Assembly (NCBI GenBank): GCA_902467875.1 | Contig: CABQWP010000001.1 | Span: forward strand, 1-64,000 | Source of the DNA: an uncultured Collinsella sp. | GTDB taxonomy: Bacteria; Actinomycetota; Coriobacteriia; Coriobacteriales; Coriobacteriaceae | Reading direction: 5' to 3' | Length of the DNA: 64,000 bases | Shown here: positions 54,184 to 62,302 of the stretch, one piece after another | Numbering within the stretch: the first letter of the stretch is position 1 | Layout of the letters: each line of letters starts with the position of its first letter | Notes under the pieces: model-generated | Databases searched by the model: none | What the model was told of the DNA's origin: nothing | The model's input: only the letters and a program-made list of their open reading frames with translations | Position numbers and translations under genes: made by a program

Positions 54184-54230
54184 GGCGTAGGCCGCCTGGA
54201 TGGTACTCCAGGCGGCCTACGCCGTTTGTT
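54184..54230. terminator. Strong two-way terminator after ffh
   Basis: A perfect 16-bp stem: 54184-54199 (GGCGTAGGCCGCCTGG) with 54208-54223, loop of 8, then GTTTGTT. It separates the convergent ffh and the minus-strand DUF134 gene. Confidence 0.88.
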
Positions 54231-54279
54231 CGCAGGTTGTCGCACGCGCGGAAGCGTGTTGACGTCGAGGTGCTTGCCG

Positions 54280-55044
54280 CTAGTGGCAGCTGCAGCCCTC
54301 ATGTCCGTCGTGGTCGTGATGGCCGTGGCAGCCGCAGGACTCGCCATGCTCATGGGTGTGCTCGTGGTCGTGGACATGGCAGCCGCAGGTGGCCTCGCCG
54401 GTCTGCGCGAGCGTGCCGGCAATGAGGGCCTCGACGCAGGCATCGCAGCTGCCCTGGGCGCCCGCATAGACCGTGATGCCGGCTTGAGCAAGCGCGTTGA
54501 TAGCGCCACCGCCGATGCCGCCGCAGATGAGTGTGTCCACGTCGCCATTGGCGAGCAGACCCACCAATGCGCCGTGACCGGTGCCGCCGGTGCCTACGAC
54601 CTGCTCGTTGAGCACCTTGCCATCCTGGATGTCGTAGATCTTGAACTGTTCGCTGCGGCCAAAGTGCATAAAGATGTTGCCGTTGTCGTACGTCGTTGCC
54701 ACCCTCATGGTGCTGACCTCCTTTGCTGTCCATGCGGCCGTTGTCGTGGTGATGGGGGAGTATGCGATATTGCCGCCCTCGATACTGAGCGCTCGCCCGT
54801 TGACCAGCGCGTTTGCCACCTTACGATGTGCTCGGCTGCAAATAGCCGCCACCGTGGCGCGCGCGATGCCCATCTGCTGTGCGACTGCCTCTTGGTTAAG
54901 GCCTTCCAGGTCGCACAGGCGCAGCACCTCGAGTTCGTCGATCGTCATGTCGATGGCGTCTCCACTGGCAAGGCCGTCGGGGGTAAAGCCGCGGTATTCG
55001 GGGATGATCCCAACGCGGCGTAATTTTTCTCGTCTTCCTGCCAT
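54280..55044 (-). CDS. DUF134 HTH protein fused to a NifX-like domain with a His-rich tail
   Basis: A 254-residue protein. The start at 55044 has GGAGAG 5 bases upstream. Residues 1-100 are the DUF134 (UPF0251) helix-turn-helix: MTIDELEVLRLCDLEGLNQE and QQMGIARATVAAICSRAH. Residues 113-215 are a dinitrogenase iron-molybdenum cofactor-type (NifX/NifB C-terminal) domain: VATTYDNGNIFMHFGRSEQF. The last 35 residues are His/Cys-rich (HVHDHEHTHEHGESCGCHG), a probable metal-binding tail. At Met113 an internal ATG (54708) is preceded at 8 bases by AAAGGAGG, so the NifX-like domain may also be made alone (142 residues). Two operator-like palindromes lie upstream. A metal- or redox-responsive regulator is a fair guess. 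Confidence 0.85.
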   Translation of the reverse strand: MAGRREKLRRVGIIPEYRGFTPDGLASGDAIDMTIDELEVLRLCDLEGLNQEAVAQQMGIARATVAAICSRAHRKVANALVNGRALSIEGGNIAYSPITTTTAAWTAKEVSTMRVATTYDNGNIFMHFGRSEQFKIYDIQDGKVLNEQVVGTGGTGHGALVGLLANGDVDTLICGGIGGGAINALAQAGITVYAGAQGSCDACVEALIAGTLAQTGEATCGCHVHDHEHTHEHGESCGCHGHHDHDGHEGCSCH

Positions 55045-55058
55045 ACACTCTCCAAATC

Positions 55059-55124
55059 TGACATATGTCAACAATAGAATAGCGAACGTGCGGATTTGCG
55101 CAAGGAATTTCTGGCATATGTCAG
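55059..55124 (-). promoter_or_regulatory. Paired CATATG operators upstream of the DUF134 gene
   Basis: TGACATATGTCA at 55059-55070 is a perfect 12-base palindrome; CTGGCATATGTCAG at 55111-55124 is the same motif with one change. Centres are 53 bases apart (about five helical turns). They lie between the divergent DUF134 gene and thyA, so the protein may control itself and perhaps thyA. Confidence 0.65.
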
Positions 55125-55210
55125 AAAATGAGGGCTTATGTTTGGGCTGTGGGGCCGCGTGCGCCTGGGCTACAATGAATCTCGCTTGTAGGCGACTGAC
55201 AGGAGGGTCA

Positions 55211-56059
55211 ATGAGCAAAGCTGATCAACAGTTTGTATCCATGTGCCGCGACATTCTGGACCATGGCACCACCACCGAGGGCCAAAAGGTCCGTCCGGTG
55301 TGGGAGGACGGCACCCCTGCCTATACCATTAAAAACTTTGGCGTTACGGCGCGCTACGACCTGCGCGAGGAGTTCCCCGCGCTCACGCTGCGTCGCACGG
55401 CGCTTAAGTCTGCCATGGATGAGATCTTGTGGATCTATCAAAAGAAGTCAAATAACGTCCATGACCTCAACAGCCATATTTGGGACGAGTGGGCCGACGA
55501 AACCGGCTCCATCGGCAAGGCCTACGGGTACCAGATTGGCCAGAAGAGTCATTATGCCGAGGGTGACTTTGACCAGATGGACCGCGTGCTGTACGACCTT
55601 AAGAACACGCCGTACAGCCGCCGCATCATGACCAACACCTACGTGTTTAGCGACCTGTCCGAGATGCACCTGTATCCGTGCGCCTACAGCGTGACCTATA
55701 ACGTGACGCAGCGCCCGCAGGACGATAAGCCCACACTCAACATGATTCTCAACCAGCGCAGCCAAGACATTTTGGCCGCCAACAACTGGAATGTGTGCCA
55801 GTACGCCATTTTGCTGATGATGGTCGCGCAGTCGGTCGATATGATTCCCGGCGAGCTGCTGCATGTGATTGCCGATGCCCACATTTACGACCGTCATGTC
55901 GATATCGTCCGTGAACTTATCGAGCGTCCGCAGTTTGCGGCGCCTAAGGTAACGCTTAACCCCGATGTGCACGATTTCTATGCGTTTACGACCGACGACC
56001 TGATCGTCGAGGGCTATGAGCACGGCCCGCAGGTCAAGAACATTCCTATTGCGGTGTAG
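55211..56059 (+). CDS. thyA: Thymidylate synthase
   Basis: A 282-residue enzyme that makes dTMP from dUMP. ATG 55211 follows AGGAGGG. The catalytic cysteine lies in EMHLYPCAYSVTYNV, and the residues NQRSQDILAANNWN and DAHIYDRHVD are the usual dUMP and folate blocks. Ahead of it a TACAAT box at 55171-55176 may be its -10. It is followed at once by folA. Confidence 0.95.
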   Translation: MSKADQQFVSMCRDILDHGTTTEGQKVRPVWEDGTPAYTIKNFGVTARYDLREEFPALTLRRTALKSAMDEILWIYQKKSNNVHDLNSHIWDEWADETGSIGKAYGYQIGQKSHYAEGDFDQMDRVLYDLKNTPYSRRIMTNTYVFSDLSEMHLYPCAYSVTYNVTQRPQDDKPTLNMILNQRSQDILAANNWNVCQYAILLMMVAQSVDMIPGELLHVIADAHIYDRHVDIVRELIERPQFAAPKVTLNPDVHDFYAFTTDDLIVEGYEHGPQVKNIPIAV

Positions 56060-56068
56060 GTGGCGCTC

Positions 56069-56587
56069 ATGACGTGTAAGCTTTCTGCCATTGTCGCCGT
56101 GTGCGACGATTGGGGCATTGGGTGCGAGGGCGACATGGTGGTGTCCAATCGCGCCGACATGCGCCATTTTGTGGTGTGCACCAAAGGTTGCCCGGTCATC
56201 ATGGGGCGCAAGACGCTGCTGAGTTTTCCCGGCGGGCGTCCGCTCAAGAACCGCCGCAATATCGTGCTTACCCGCGACGAGGATTTTGCGGTCGAGGGCG
56301 TCGACGTGGTGCATAGCATCGACGAGGCGCTCGCTGCGGTTGCCGATGAGCCCGTTGCGTGGGTGATCGGCGGCGGCGATGTCTATCGGCAGTTTTTGCC
56401 GTATTGCGCCGAGGCCGAGGTCACGCACAACCATTGCACCCATGCCGTGGACACGTACTTTCCCGACTTGGACGCCGATCCCGCGTGGGAAGTTGCGCGG
56501 CGCGAAGGGGTTGCCACGATTGCCGCGGGCGAGGGCGACGAAGGCCTCTATTATGAGTTCGTGACGTATCGTCGCGTTGATGCTTAA
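56069..56587 (+). CDS. folA: Dihydrofolate reductase
   Basis: A 172-residue enzyme. ATG 56069 is preferred over GTG 56060 since AGGTGG lies 5 bases ahead. IVAVCDDWGIGCEGDMVV, VIMGRKTLLSFPGGRPLKNRRNIVLTR and WVIGGGDVYRQFLP are the substrate and NADPH blocks. It regenerates the tetrahydrofolate consumed by ThyA just upstream. Confidence 0.93.
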   Translation: MTCKLSAIVAVCDDWGIGCEGDMVVSNRADMRHFVVCTKGCPVIMGRKTLLSFPGGRPLKNRRNIVLTRDEDFAVEGVDVVHSIDEALAAVADEPVAWVIGGGDVYRQFLPYCAEAEVTHNHCTHAVDTYFPDLDADPAWEVARREGVATIAAGEGDEGLYYEFVTYRRVDA

Positions 56588-56631
56588 ATCTCCTATTTGC
56601 CCACGGTATTATCGGGTTGGAATGAGTAAGG

Positions 56632-56655
56632 GGCGGCGCCTGGCGTCGCCTCGTT
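56632..56655 (+). terminator. Probable terminator after folA
   Basis: GGCGGCGC (56632-56639) and GCGTCGCC (56643-56650) with one G·U pair, a tight 3-base loop, then TCGTTTG. Confidence 0.5.
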
Positions 56656-56696
56656 TGATATAGATGCTGCTGTAAGAAAGGTACGGGCTGGCTGTT

Positions 56697-57611
56697 ATGA
56701 CTGATGCCGTTGAGGTGCTGCGAATTGACTCGCTCGAGGATGAGCGGCTCGATGCCTACGTGCGACTGACCGAACGCGAGCTACGCTGCGTGCTGGAGCC
56801 GCAAAAGGGCATCTTTATCGCGGAGAGTGCCAAGGTTATCGAGCGCGCGGTGCGTGCCGGATATGAGCCGGTGAGCTTTCTTTTGGGCGAACGCTGGCTC
56901 GACCAGATGATGCCGCTGTTTGAGCGCCTGGTTGTGCGCGAGGACGCCGGCCCTGTTCCTGTGTTCGTTGCCTCCATGGAGCTCATGGAGCAATTGACGG
57001 GCTTTAACGTGACGCGCGGTGCGCTCGCGGCGTTTCGTCGCCCGCGGCAGATTCCGGTTGATGAGTTCTTGGGCGGCGTCGTCAAGGCTGCGGGGGAGCG
57101 TCCGGTGCGTGTGTGCGTGCTCGAGGGCATTGTCGACCACACCAACGTCGGCGCGATTTTCCGCTCGGCCGCCGCGCTCAATGTCGACGGCATTCTGGTG
57201 AGCCCTACGTGCTGCGATCCGCTGTACCGTCGCTCGGCCCGCGTGAGCATGGGGACCGTGTTTCAAGTGCCGTGGACGCGTATTGGCAGTGAGGCGCGCG
57301 TGTGGCCGTATGACGGCCTGGCGGCGCTTCACGATGCCGGTTTTTCGTGTGCCGCCATGGCGTTGACGGACGATTCAGTGTCGTTGGACGATCCCGCGCT
57401 ACAGGAGATTGACCGCCTGGCAATCTTTATGGGCACCGAGGGTGCCGGTCTGGGCGCCAAGACCATCGCGGGCTGCGACCGGGCCGTGCGCATTCCGATG
57501 GCGCACGGGGTCGATTCGCTCAACGTGGCCGCGGCGAGTGCCGTCGCCTTTTGGCAGCTGTGCCCGCATGTGAGCAATGAGTATCACTACCAGCCGGGTT
57601 TGTATCACTAG
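56697..57611 (+). CDS. SpoU/TrmH-type RNA 2'-O-methyltransferase
   Basis: A 304-residue SPOUT methyltransferase. Residues 1-110 are a substrate-binding domain (GIFIAESAKVIERAVRAGYEP). The catalytic knot has VCVLEGIVDHTNVGAIFRSAAALNVDGILV, MGTVFQVPW, LAIFMGTEGAGLG and VRIPMAHGVDSLNVAAASAV, the three family motifs. The RNA target (tRNA or 23S rRNA) cannot be told from sequence. Confidence 0.9.
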   Translation: MTDAVEVLRIDSLEDERLDAYVRLTERELRCVLEPQKGIFIAESAKVIERAVRAGYEPVSFLLGERWLDQMMPLFERLVVREDAGPVPVFVASMELMEQLTGFNVTRGALAAFRRPRQIPVDEFLGGVVKAAGERPVRVCVLEGIVDHTNVGAIFRSAAALNVDGILVSPTCCDPLYRRSARVSMGTVFQVPWTRIGSEARVWPYDGLAALHDAGFSCAAMALTDDSVSLDDPALQEIDRLAIFMGTEGAGLGAKTIAGCDRAVRIPMAHGVDSLNVAAASAVAFWQLCPHVSNEYHYQPGLYH

Positions 57612-57736
57612 GCAGATAGTTCGCACCGGGCTCTGACTCGGGGTGTTTCGGTCGACGCCGGTCGGTGCTAAGCTGCTATTGGTTTTGGCCTTAAATTGCC
57701 GTTTTGTTGTTTGACGTATGCTGGTGGGGAGGGCGT

Positions 57737-59086
57737 GTGGCTAAGAAATCTACGGCTATCGATGTAACGCAGGGTGTTATTTGGCAGCAGCTGCTTTCGC
57801 TGTGCGTTCCCATCTTTTTTAGTTCGTTTTTTCAACAGGCCTACACGCTTATCGGTACCTATATCGTCGGCCAGTTTGGCGGCAAGCTTGCACTGGGTGG
57901 CATTCAGGCCACGATGGTGCTCACCGAGCTCTGCATTGGCTTTTGCGTTGGCGTCGGCGCCGGCTGTGCGGTCATTACCGGTCAGTATTTTGGCCAGCAC
58001 GATGATGAGCGACTGAGTCGTTCGGTCCATACGGCCATGACCCTCGCGCTGGTGGGCGGTATCGTTTTCTCGATTCTTGGCATAGTGTTCGTTGAGCCCA
58101 TGCTGGTGCTTATGAACACGCCGCATGAGCTATTGGCTGAGGGCGTGGCCTATGCTCGTTGCTATTTTGCCGCCATGGTTGCGGCGCTGCTGCTCAATAT
58201 GGGAACGGCACTGCTGCGCGCCGTGGGCGACACGCGCGGGCCTGCTGTGATCATCGCTTCCGGCTGCCTTGTTAATGCGGTGCTGGATGTTATCTTCGTT
58301 GCCGTGCTTCATATGGAGGCTCTGGGCTGCGGCATCGCGGTGGCGCTGACCATTTGCTCCAACGCCACGATGATCGTGATTCGCATGATGCACGCACCGG
58401 GTGCGTGGCGGCTTTCATTGTCCAAACTCGGCATTGATCCTGGCATTTGTAAGAGCATGATCTCGTGTGGTCTGCCGCTTGGCTTTCAGTCTGCTGCGTA
58501 TTCGATTTCCAACGTTTTGATTCAGGTGTCGGTCAACTCGTTTGGCGCCGATGTCACCACGGCGTGGGGTCTTTCGGGCCGTTTGGATGGCATTGTCTGG
58601 ATGGTTACCGAGGCGCTTGGCGTGTCGATCACCACGTTCTCGGCACAGAACTTTGGCGCGCGCAACTACGAGCGCATGCGCAAGGGCTACCATACGTCGC
58701 TCGTGCTGTCGTTTATGCTCATTGGTGGCCTGTCTGCCGTGCTGCTGGTGTTCTCGGGTCCTCTGTCGCGTCTGTTTGTCGACGATGCTTCGATTGCGGC
58801 GTACACCACGACGATTCTTCATTTCATCGCGCCGTTCTACGCAATCTTCTCGATTATCGAGAACGCGTCGGGCTCTATCCGCGGCGCCGGCGTGAGCCTT
58901 CAGCCCATGCTGCTCACGATTTTTGGCACTGTCGTGCTCAGGGTGATCTGGGTGTTTGCGATTATGCCGTTCGATCCGTCGCTTGAGCATCTGCTGCTGG
59001 TTTACCCCGTAACCTGGCTCATCACAGCCACGATGTTCACCATCTACCACCACAGCGGCAACTGGCTAGGCCGCGCCACTGCCTAA
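57737..59086 (+). CDS. MATE-family multidrug exporter
   Basis: A 449-residue protein of twelve membrane helices. GTG 57737 is chosen because GGGGAGGG lies just ahead; the following MAKKSTAIDVTQGVIWQQLLSLCVPIFF is the usual start. Two MatE halves (about 15-215 and 240-445) are visible, with GVGAGCAVITGQYFGQHDDE in the first. Sodium- or proton-driven export is expected; the substrate is unknown. Confidence 0.9.
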   Translation: MAKKSTAIDVTQGVIWQQLLSLCVPIFFSSFFQQAYTLIGTYIVGQFGGKLALGGIQATMVLTELCIGFCVGVGAGCAVITGQYFGQHDDERLSRSVHTAMTLALVGGIVFSILGIVFVEPMLVLMNTPHELLAEGVAYARCYFAAMVAALLLNMGTALLRAVGDTRGPAVIIASGCLVNAVLDVIFVAVLHMEALGCGIAVALTICSNATMIVIRMMHAPGAWRLSLSKLGIDPGICKSMISCGLPLGFQSAAYSISNVLIQVSVNSFGADVTTAWGLSGRLDGIVWMVTEALGVSITTFSAQNFGARNYERMRKGYHTSLVLSFMLIGGLSAVLLVFSGPLSRLFVDDASIAAYTTTILHFIAPFYAIFSIIENASGSIRGAGVSLQPMLLTIFGTVVLRVIWVFAIMPFDPSLEHLLLVYPVTWLITATMFTIYHHSGNWLGRATA

Positions 59087-59094
59087 TGACCCGT

Positions 59095-59162
59095 AGGGGA
59101 CGGAGGAAAACGGATCATTGGCCCGGCGATAAGGCGAAATGATCCGTTTTCCTCTGTCCCCT
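59095..59162. repeat. GGGGAC-type inverted repeat with 25-bp arms
   Basis: Arms 59095-59119 and 59138-59162 are reverse complements over 25 bases except one G·U pair, around an 18-base loop. The arm starts AGGGGACGGAGGAAAACGG. It lies between the convergent MATE and cobO genes and starts 8 bases after the MATE stop, so it can terminate both. The GGGGAC end links it to the repeat at 38736. Confidence 0.75.
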
Positions 59163-59171
59163 TTGGATCAA

Positions 59172-59657
59172 TTAGTATTCGATGCCTTGACGGGCTAGGA
59201 GGCCTTCGTCGAAGTAGTGTTTGATGGGGCGCATTTCGGTGACCAGGTCCGCGAGGTCTGCGAGGGGCAGCAGGCCCCGGCCGGTGAGCACGAGCTCCGT
59301 GGTGGCGGGCTTTATCGCAATCAGTGCTTCGATATCCTCGCGTGTCACAAAGCCGCGACGCATCGCTTCGCCGAGTTCGTCCAAAATGAGCACGTCGACC
59401 TGCGAGATCTGTTCGCGTGCAAGTTCCATGATCTGCTCGGCGCAAGCCTCGGGCGTGTTGCGATCGGCCTGTATAATGCGCAGTCCCAGGCGCGGCGCGG
59501 CATCGTGTTCGGCGCAGTGCAGCTTCTTGGCAAACTGCAGCATGAGTACGTCGAGTCCATAACCCGTGGCGCGCATCGCCAGTCCCAGCGCAGCCGTGGT
59601 TTTGCCCTTGCCGTCGCCCGTGTAGATCTGAACCTTGCCGACTTCCAGTGATGCCAT
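59172..59657 (-). CDS. cobO: Cob(I)alamin adenosyltransferase (CobO/BtuR type)
   Basis: A 161-residue ATP:corrinoid adenosyltransferase. The P-loop is QIYTGDGKGKTTAALGLAMRATGYG, followed by VDVLILDELGEAMRRGF and LVLTGRGLLPLADLADLVTEM. It attaches adenosyl to cob(I)alamin, for de novo synthesis or salvage. No other cobalamin genes are in the window. It is divergent from ftsH. Confidence 0.92.
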   Translation of the reverse strand: MASLEVGKVQIYTGDGKGKTTAALGLAMRATGYGLDVLMLQFAKKLHCAEHDAAPRLGLRIIQADRNTPEACAEQIMELAREQISQVDVLILDELGEAMRRGFVTREDIEALIAIKPATTELVLTGRGLLPLADLADLVTEMRPIKHYFDEGLLARQGIEY

Positions 59658-59749
59658 CTCTGTCCTTTCGTGCCCGGCGTCGGTTTATCGCCGTCCGGGT
59701 TGGGTATTCTAGATAGCATTATCAACCCCAGTAGATGGAGTTCAAGCAG

Positions 59750-61642
59750 ATGGAGATGGATGACAACAAACGTAGACGGAATATGATCCTCTACGTGCTC
59801 ATCGCCTTCGTCGTCTACCTCGTGCTCTCGACCGTTCTGTTCCCCAACATCGGTCACACGCAGCAGATTACGAAGACCGATTACTCGACGTTTGTCAAAG
59901 CGCTCGATAAGAAGAGTGTCGACAAGGTCGAGTACAATACCGACGATTACACCATTTATTACACCAAGAAGGGCGAGGACGAGAACATCGCCTACAAGAC
60001 GACCGGTGTGCCGAATGACGCGGGCTTTACCGATCGTGTGCTTGAATCCGGTGCGTCCCTGGAGTCGGTCGTTCCCGATAAAAACTCGGGTCTGATGACC
60101 TACTACCTGCTTACGCTTATTCTTCCCATGGCCATCTTCTTCCTGATCGGTTGGTGGCTCAACCGCCGTATGAAGAAGGCTATGGGCGATGACGGCCCGT
60201 CGATGAACTTTGGCGGCGGTGGCTTTGGCGGCGGTGGACTGGGTAAGTCCGGCGCTCGCGTTATCGCCTCCAAGGATGTGGGCGTGACCTTTAAGGATGT
60301 CGCTGGCCAGGAAGAGGCCAAGGAATCCCTCAAGGAGGTCGTCGACTTTCTGGAGAAGCCGCAACGCTACGAGGAAATTGGCGCCAAACTGCCGCGTGGT
60401 GCTCTCCTTGTTGGCCCTCCGGGTACCGGTAAAACCCTGCTCGCCAAGGCTGTTGCCGGCGAGGCGGGCGTGCCGTTCTTTAGCATTTCGGGTTCTGAGT
60501 TCGTCGAGATGTTCGTCGGCCGTGGCGCCGCCAAGGTCCGCGATCTGTTTAAGCAGGCCAAGGAAAAGGCCCCGTGCATCGTCTTTATCGACGAGATCGA
60601 TACCATCGGCAAAAAGCGCGATGGCGGCGGCTTTAGCGGCAACGACGAGCGCGAGCAGACGCTCAACCAGCTGCTGACCGAGATGGACGGCTTCGATAAC
60701 CACAAGGGTATCGTCGTCCTCGCTGCCACCAATCGTCCCGACAGTCTCGATCCCGCCCTGCTGCGCCCCGGTCGTTTTGATCGCCGCATCCCCGTTGAGC
60801 TGCCCGATCTGACCGGCCGCAAGAACATTCTTGAGCTGCATGCCAAGAGCGTGAAGACGGAGCCGCCGATTGACCTGACCGCGATTGCCCGCGCCACGCC
60901 CGGCGCCTCGGGTGCCGACCTGGCCAACATCATCAATGAGGGCGCCCTGCGCGCGGTCCGCGAAGGTCGCAAGCGAGCGACCCAGGACGACTTTGAGGAG
61001 TCGGTGGAGGTCGTCATTGCTGGTCAGCAGCGTAAGTCCACGGTGCTGTCCGACCACGAGAAGCAGGTCGTTTCCTACCACGAGATCGGCCATGCCATCG
61101 TTGCCGCCCGCCAGAAGGGCTCTGCGCCGGTCACCAAGATCACCATCGTGCCGCGCACGAGCGGTGCTCTGGGCTACACCATGCAGGTCGAGGAGGATGA
61201 GCGCTTCCTGACCACGCGCCAGGAGGTGCTGGACAAGCTCGCTGTCTACTGCGGCGGACGTGCCGCCGAGGAGCTCATCTTTGGCGAGATGACGACCGGC
61301 GCAGCCAACGATATCGAGCAAGCAACCAAGCTCGCCCGCAACATGGTGACGCGCTTTGGTATGTCCGATGAGTTTGGCATGATGGCGCTCGGTACTGTCC
61401 AAAATGCGTACCTCAACCAGGATACGTCGCTCACCTGCGCCCCCGGTACGGCCGAGCGCGTGGACGCAATTGTCGCCAAGCTGATCGAGGATGCGCACGA
61501 CCGCGCCCTGCAGATCCTGAAGGAGAACAAGTTTAAGCTCCATGAGCTGGCTCGTTATCTGTACAAGAAGGAGACGATCACGGGCGAGGAGTTTATGAAT
61601 CTCCTCACGCGCGAGAATCCGCTGATGCCTAAGCAGCAGTAA
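59750..61642 (+). CDS. ftsH: ATP-dependent zinc metalloprotease FtsH
   Basis: A 630-residue membrane AAA protease. Two helices (about 11-30 and 117-137) flank a small extracytoplasmic domain. The AAA module has GPPGTGKTLLAKAVAGEAG, FIDEIDTIGKKR and the SRH; the protease has the zinc motif HEIGH and a downstream conserved Asp region. Gly-rich GGGGFGGGGLG links membrane and AAA parts. ATG 59750 has GGAG 9 bases ahead; ATG 59735 is an alternative. It degrades damaged membrane proteins and some regulators. Confidence 0.95.
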   Translation: MEMDDNKRRRNMILYVLIAFVVYLVLSTVLFPNIGHTQQITKTDYSTFVKALDKKSVDKVEYNTDDYTIYYTKKGEDENIAYKTTGVPNDAGFTDRVLESGASLESVVPDKNSGLMTYYLLTLILPMAIFFLIGWWLNRRMKKAMGDDGPSMNFGGGGFGGGGLGKSGARVIASKDVGVTFKDVAGQEEAKESLKEVVDFLEKPQRYEEIGAKLPRGALLVGPPGTGKTLLAKAVAGEAGVPFFSISGSEFVEMFVGRGAAKVRDLFKQAKEKAPCIVFIDEIDTIGKKRDGGGFSGNDEREQTLNQLLTEMDGFDNHKGIVVLAATNRPDSLDPALLRPGRFDRRIPVELPDLTGRKNILELHAKSVKTEPPIDLTAIARATPGASGADLANIINEGALRAVREGRKRATQDDFEESVEVVIAGQQRKSTVLSDHEKQVVSYHEIGHAIVAARQKGSAPVTKITIVPRTSGALGYTMQVEEDERFLTTRQEVLDKLAVYCGGRAAEELIFGEMTTGAANDIEQATKLARNMVTRFGMSDEFGMMALGTVQNAYLNQDTSLTCAPGTAERVDAIVAKLIEDAHDRALQILKENKFKLHELARYLYKKETITGEEFMNLLTRENPLMPKQQ

Positions 61643-61660
61643 TACTAGTTGCGCAGTGTC

Positions 61661-61703
61661 AATCGCCCCATTTGAGTGTCCATCTCAAATGGGGCGATTT
61701 GCG
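61661..61703 (+). terminator. Terminator of ftsH
   Basis: A perfect 16-bp stem: 61661-61676 (AATCGCCCCATTTGAG) with 61684-61699, loop of 7, then TTTG. Confidence 0.85.
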
Positions 61704-61718
61704 TGGGGAGAGTTGTAT

Positions 61719-62171
61719 ATGAAGATCGTGGTAAGTGCCTGCTTGATGGGCGAGAGCTGCAAGTATAAAGGGCTCGACAATTACCTTCGCGAACTGGTCG
61801 AGGCCTGCGAGCGTACGGGGACCGAGGTCCTCTTGGTGTGTCCTGAGGTCTTTGGGGGTCTGCCCACGCCGCGCAAGCCGTCCGAGATTGTGAACGGCGA
61901 GGTCCGTACCTGCGAGGGTACCTCAGTCGATCGCGAGTTTCGCCAGGGTGCTCAGCGCGCGCTTGATATGTGCGAGCAGGTGGGCGGCCCGGAAGAGATC
62001 GCCGCGTGCATTCTGCAGGACCGTAGTCCTTCGTGCGGCGCGGGTCGCGTCTACGACGGCACCTTTAGCGGTACGCTCGCCGCGGGCAACGGCGTTTTCG
62101 TCGATCTGTTGCTGCGTCACGGCTACCGCGTCATTCCGGCTAGCGAGTTCGACCCCAACATGCTGAAATAG
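61719..62171 (+). CDS. DUF523 family protein
   Basis: A 150-residue protein beginning at ATG 61719 after GTGGGGAG. VVSACLMGESCKYKG at the N-terminus, LLVCPEVFGGLPTPRKPSEI and ACILQDRSPSCGAGRVYDGTF are the three conserved DUF523 blocks, rich in cysteine and probably binding metal or an iron–sulphur cluster. Function unknown. Confidence 0.88.
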   Translation: MKIVVSACLMGESCKYKGLDNYLRELVEACERTGTEVLLVCPEVFGGLPTPRKPSEIVNGEVRTCEGTSVDREFRQGAQRALDMCEQVGGPEEIAACILQDRSPSCGAGRVYDGTFSGTLAAGNGVFVDLLLRHGYRVIPASEFDPNMLK

Positions 62172-62177
62172 CAAATG

Positions 62178-62216
62178 AAAGGGGCAGCCATCGAGTGAAT
62201 GGTCGCCCCTTTTGCT
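62178..62216 (+). terminator. Terminator of the DUF523 gene
   Basis: AAAGGGGC and GCCCCTTT, together with CCAT/ATGG above an internal loop, form a long hairpin ending in TTTT. Confidence 0.75.
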
Positions 62217-62265
62217 CTCGAGTTAAACTATCTCACCAATCGTTCAATGGAATTTACCCATATAA

Positions 62266-62302
62266 AACCTGCCAAAATAAACCTGTCCCATATTGGCAGG
62301 TT
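62266..62302 (-). terminator. Terminator overlapping the glycerol dehydrogenase stop
   Basis: AACCTGCCAA (62266-62275) and TTGGCAGGTT (62293-62302) form a perfect 10-bp stem. Read on the minus strand the hairpin begins inside the stop codon and ends in TTTTATAT. Confidence 0.75.
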
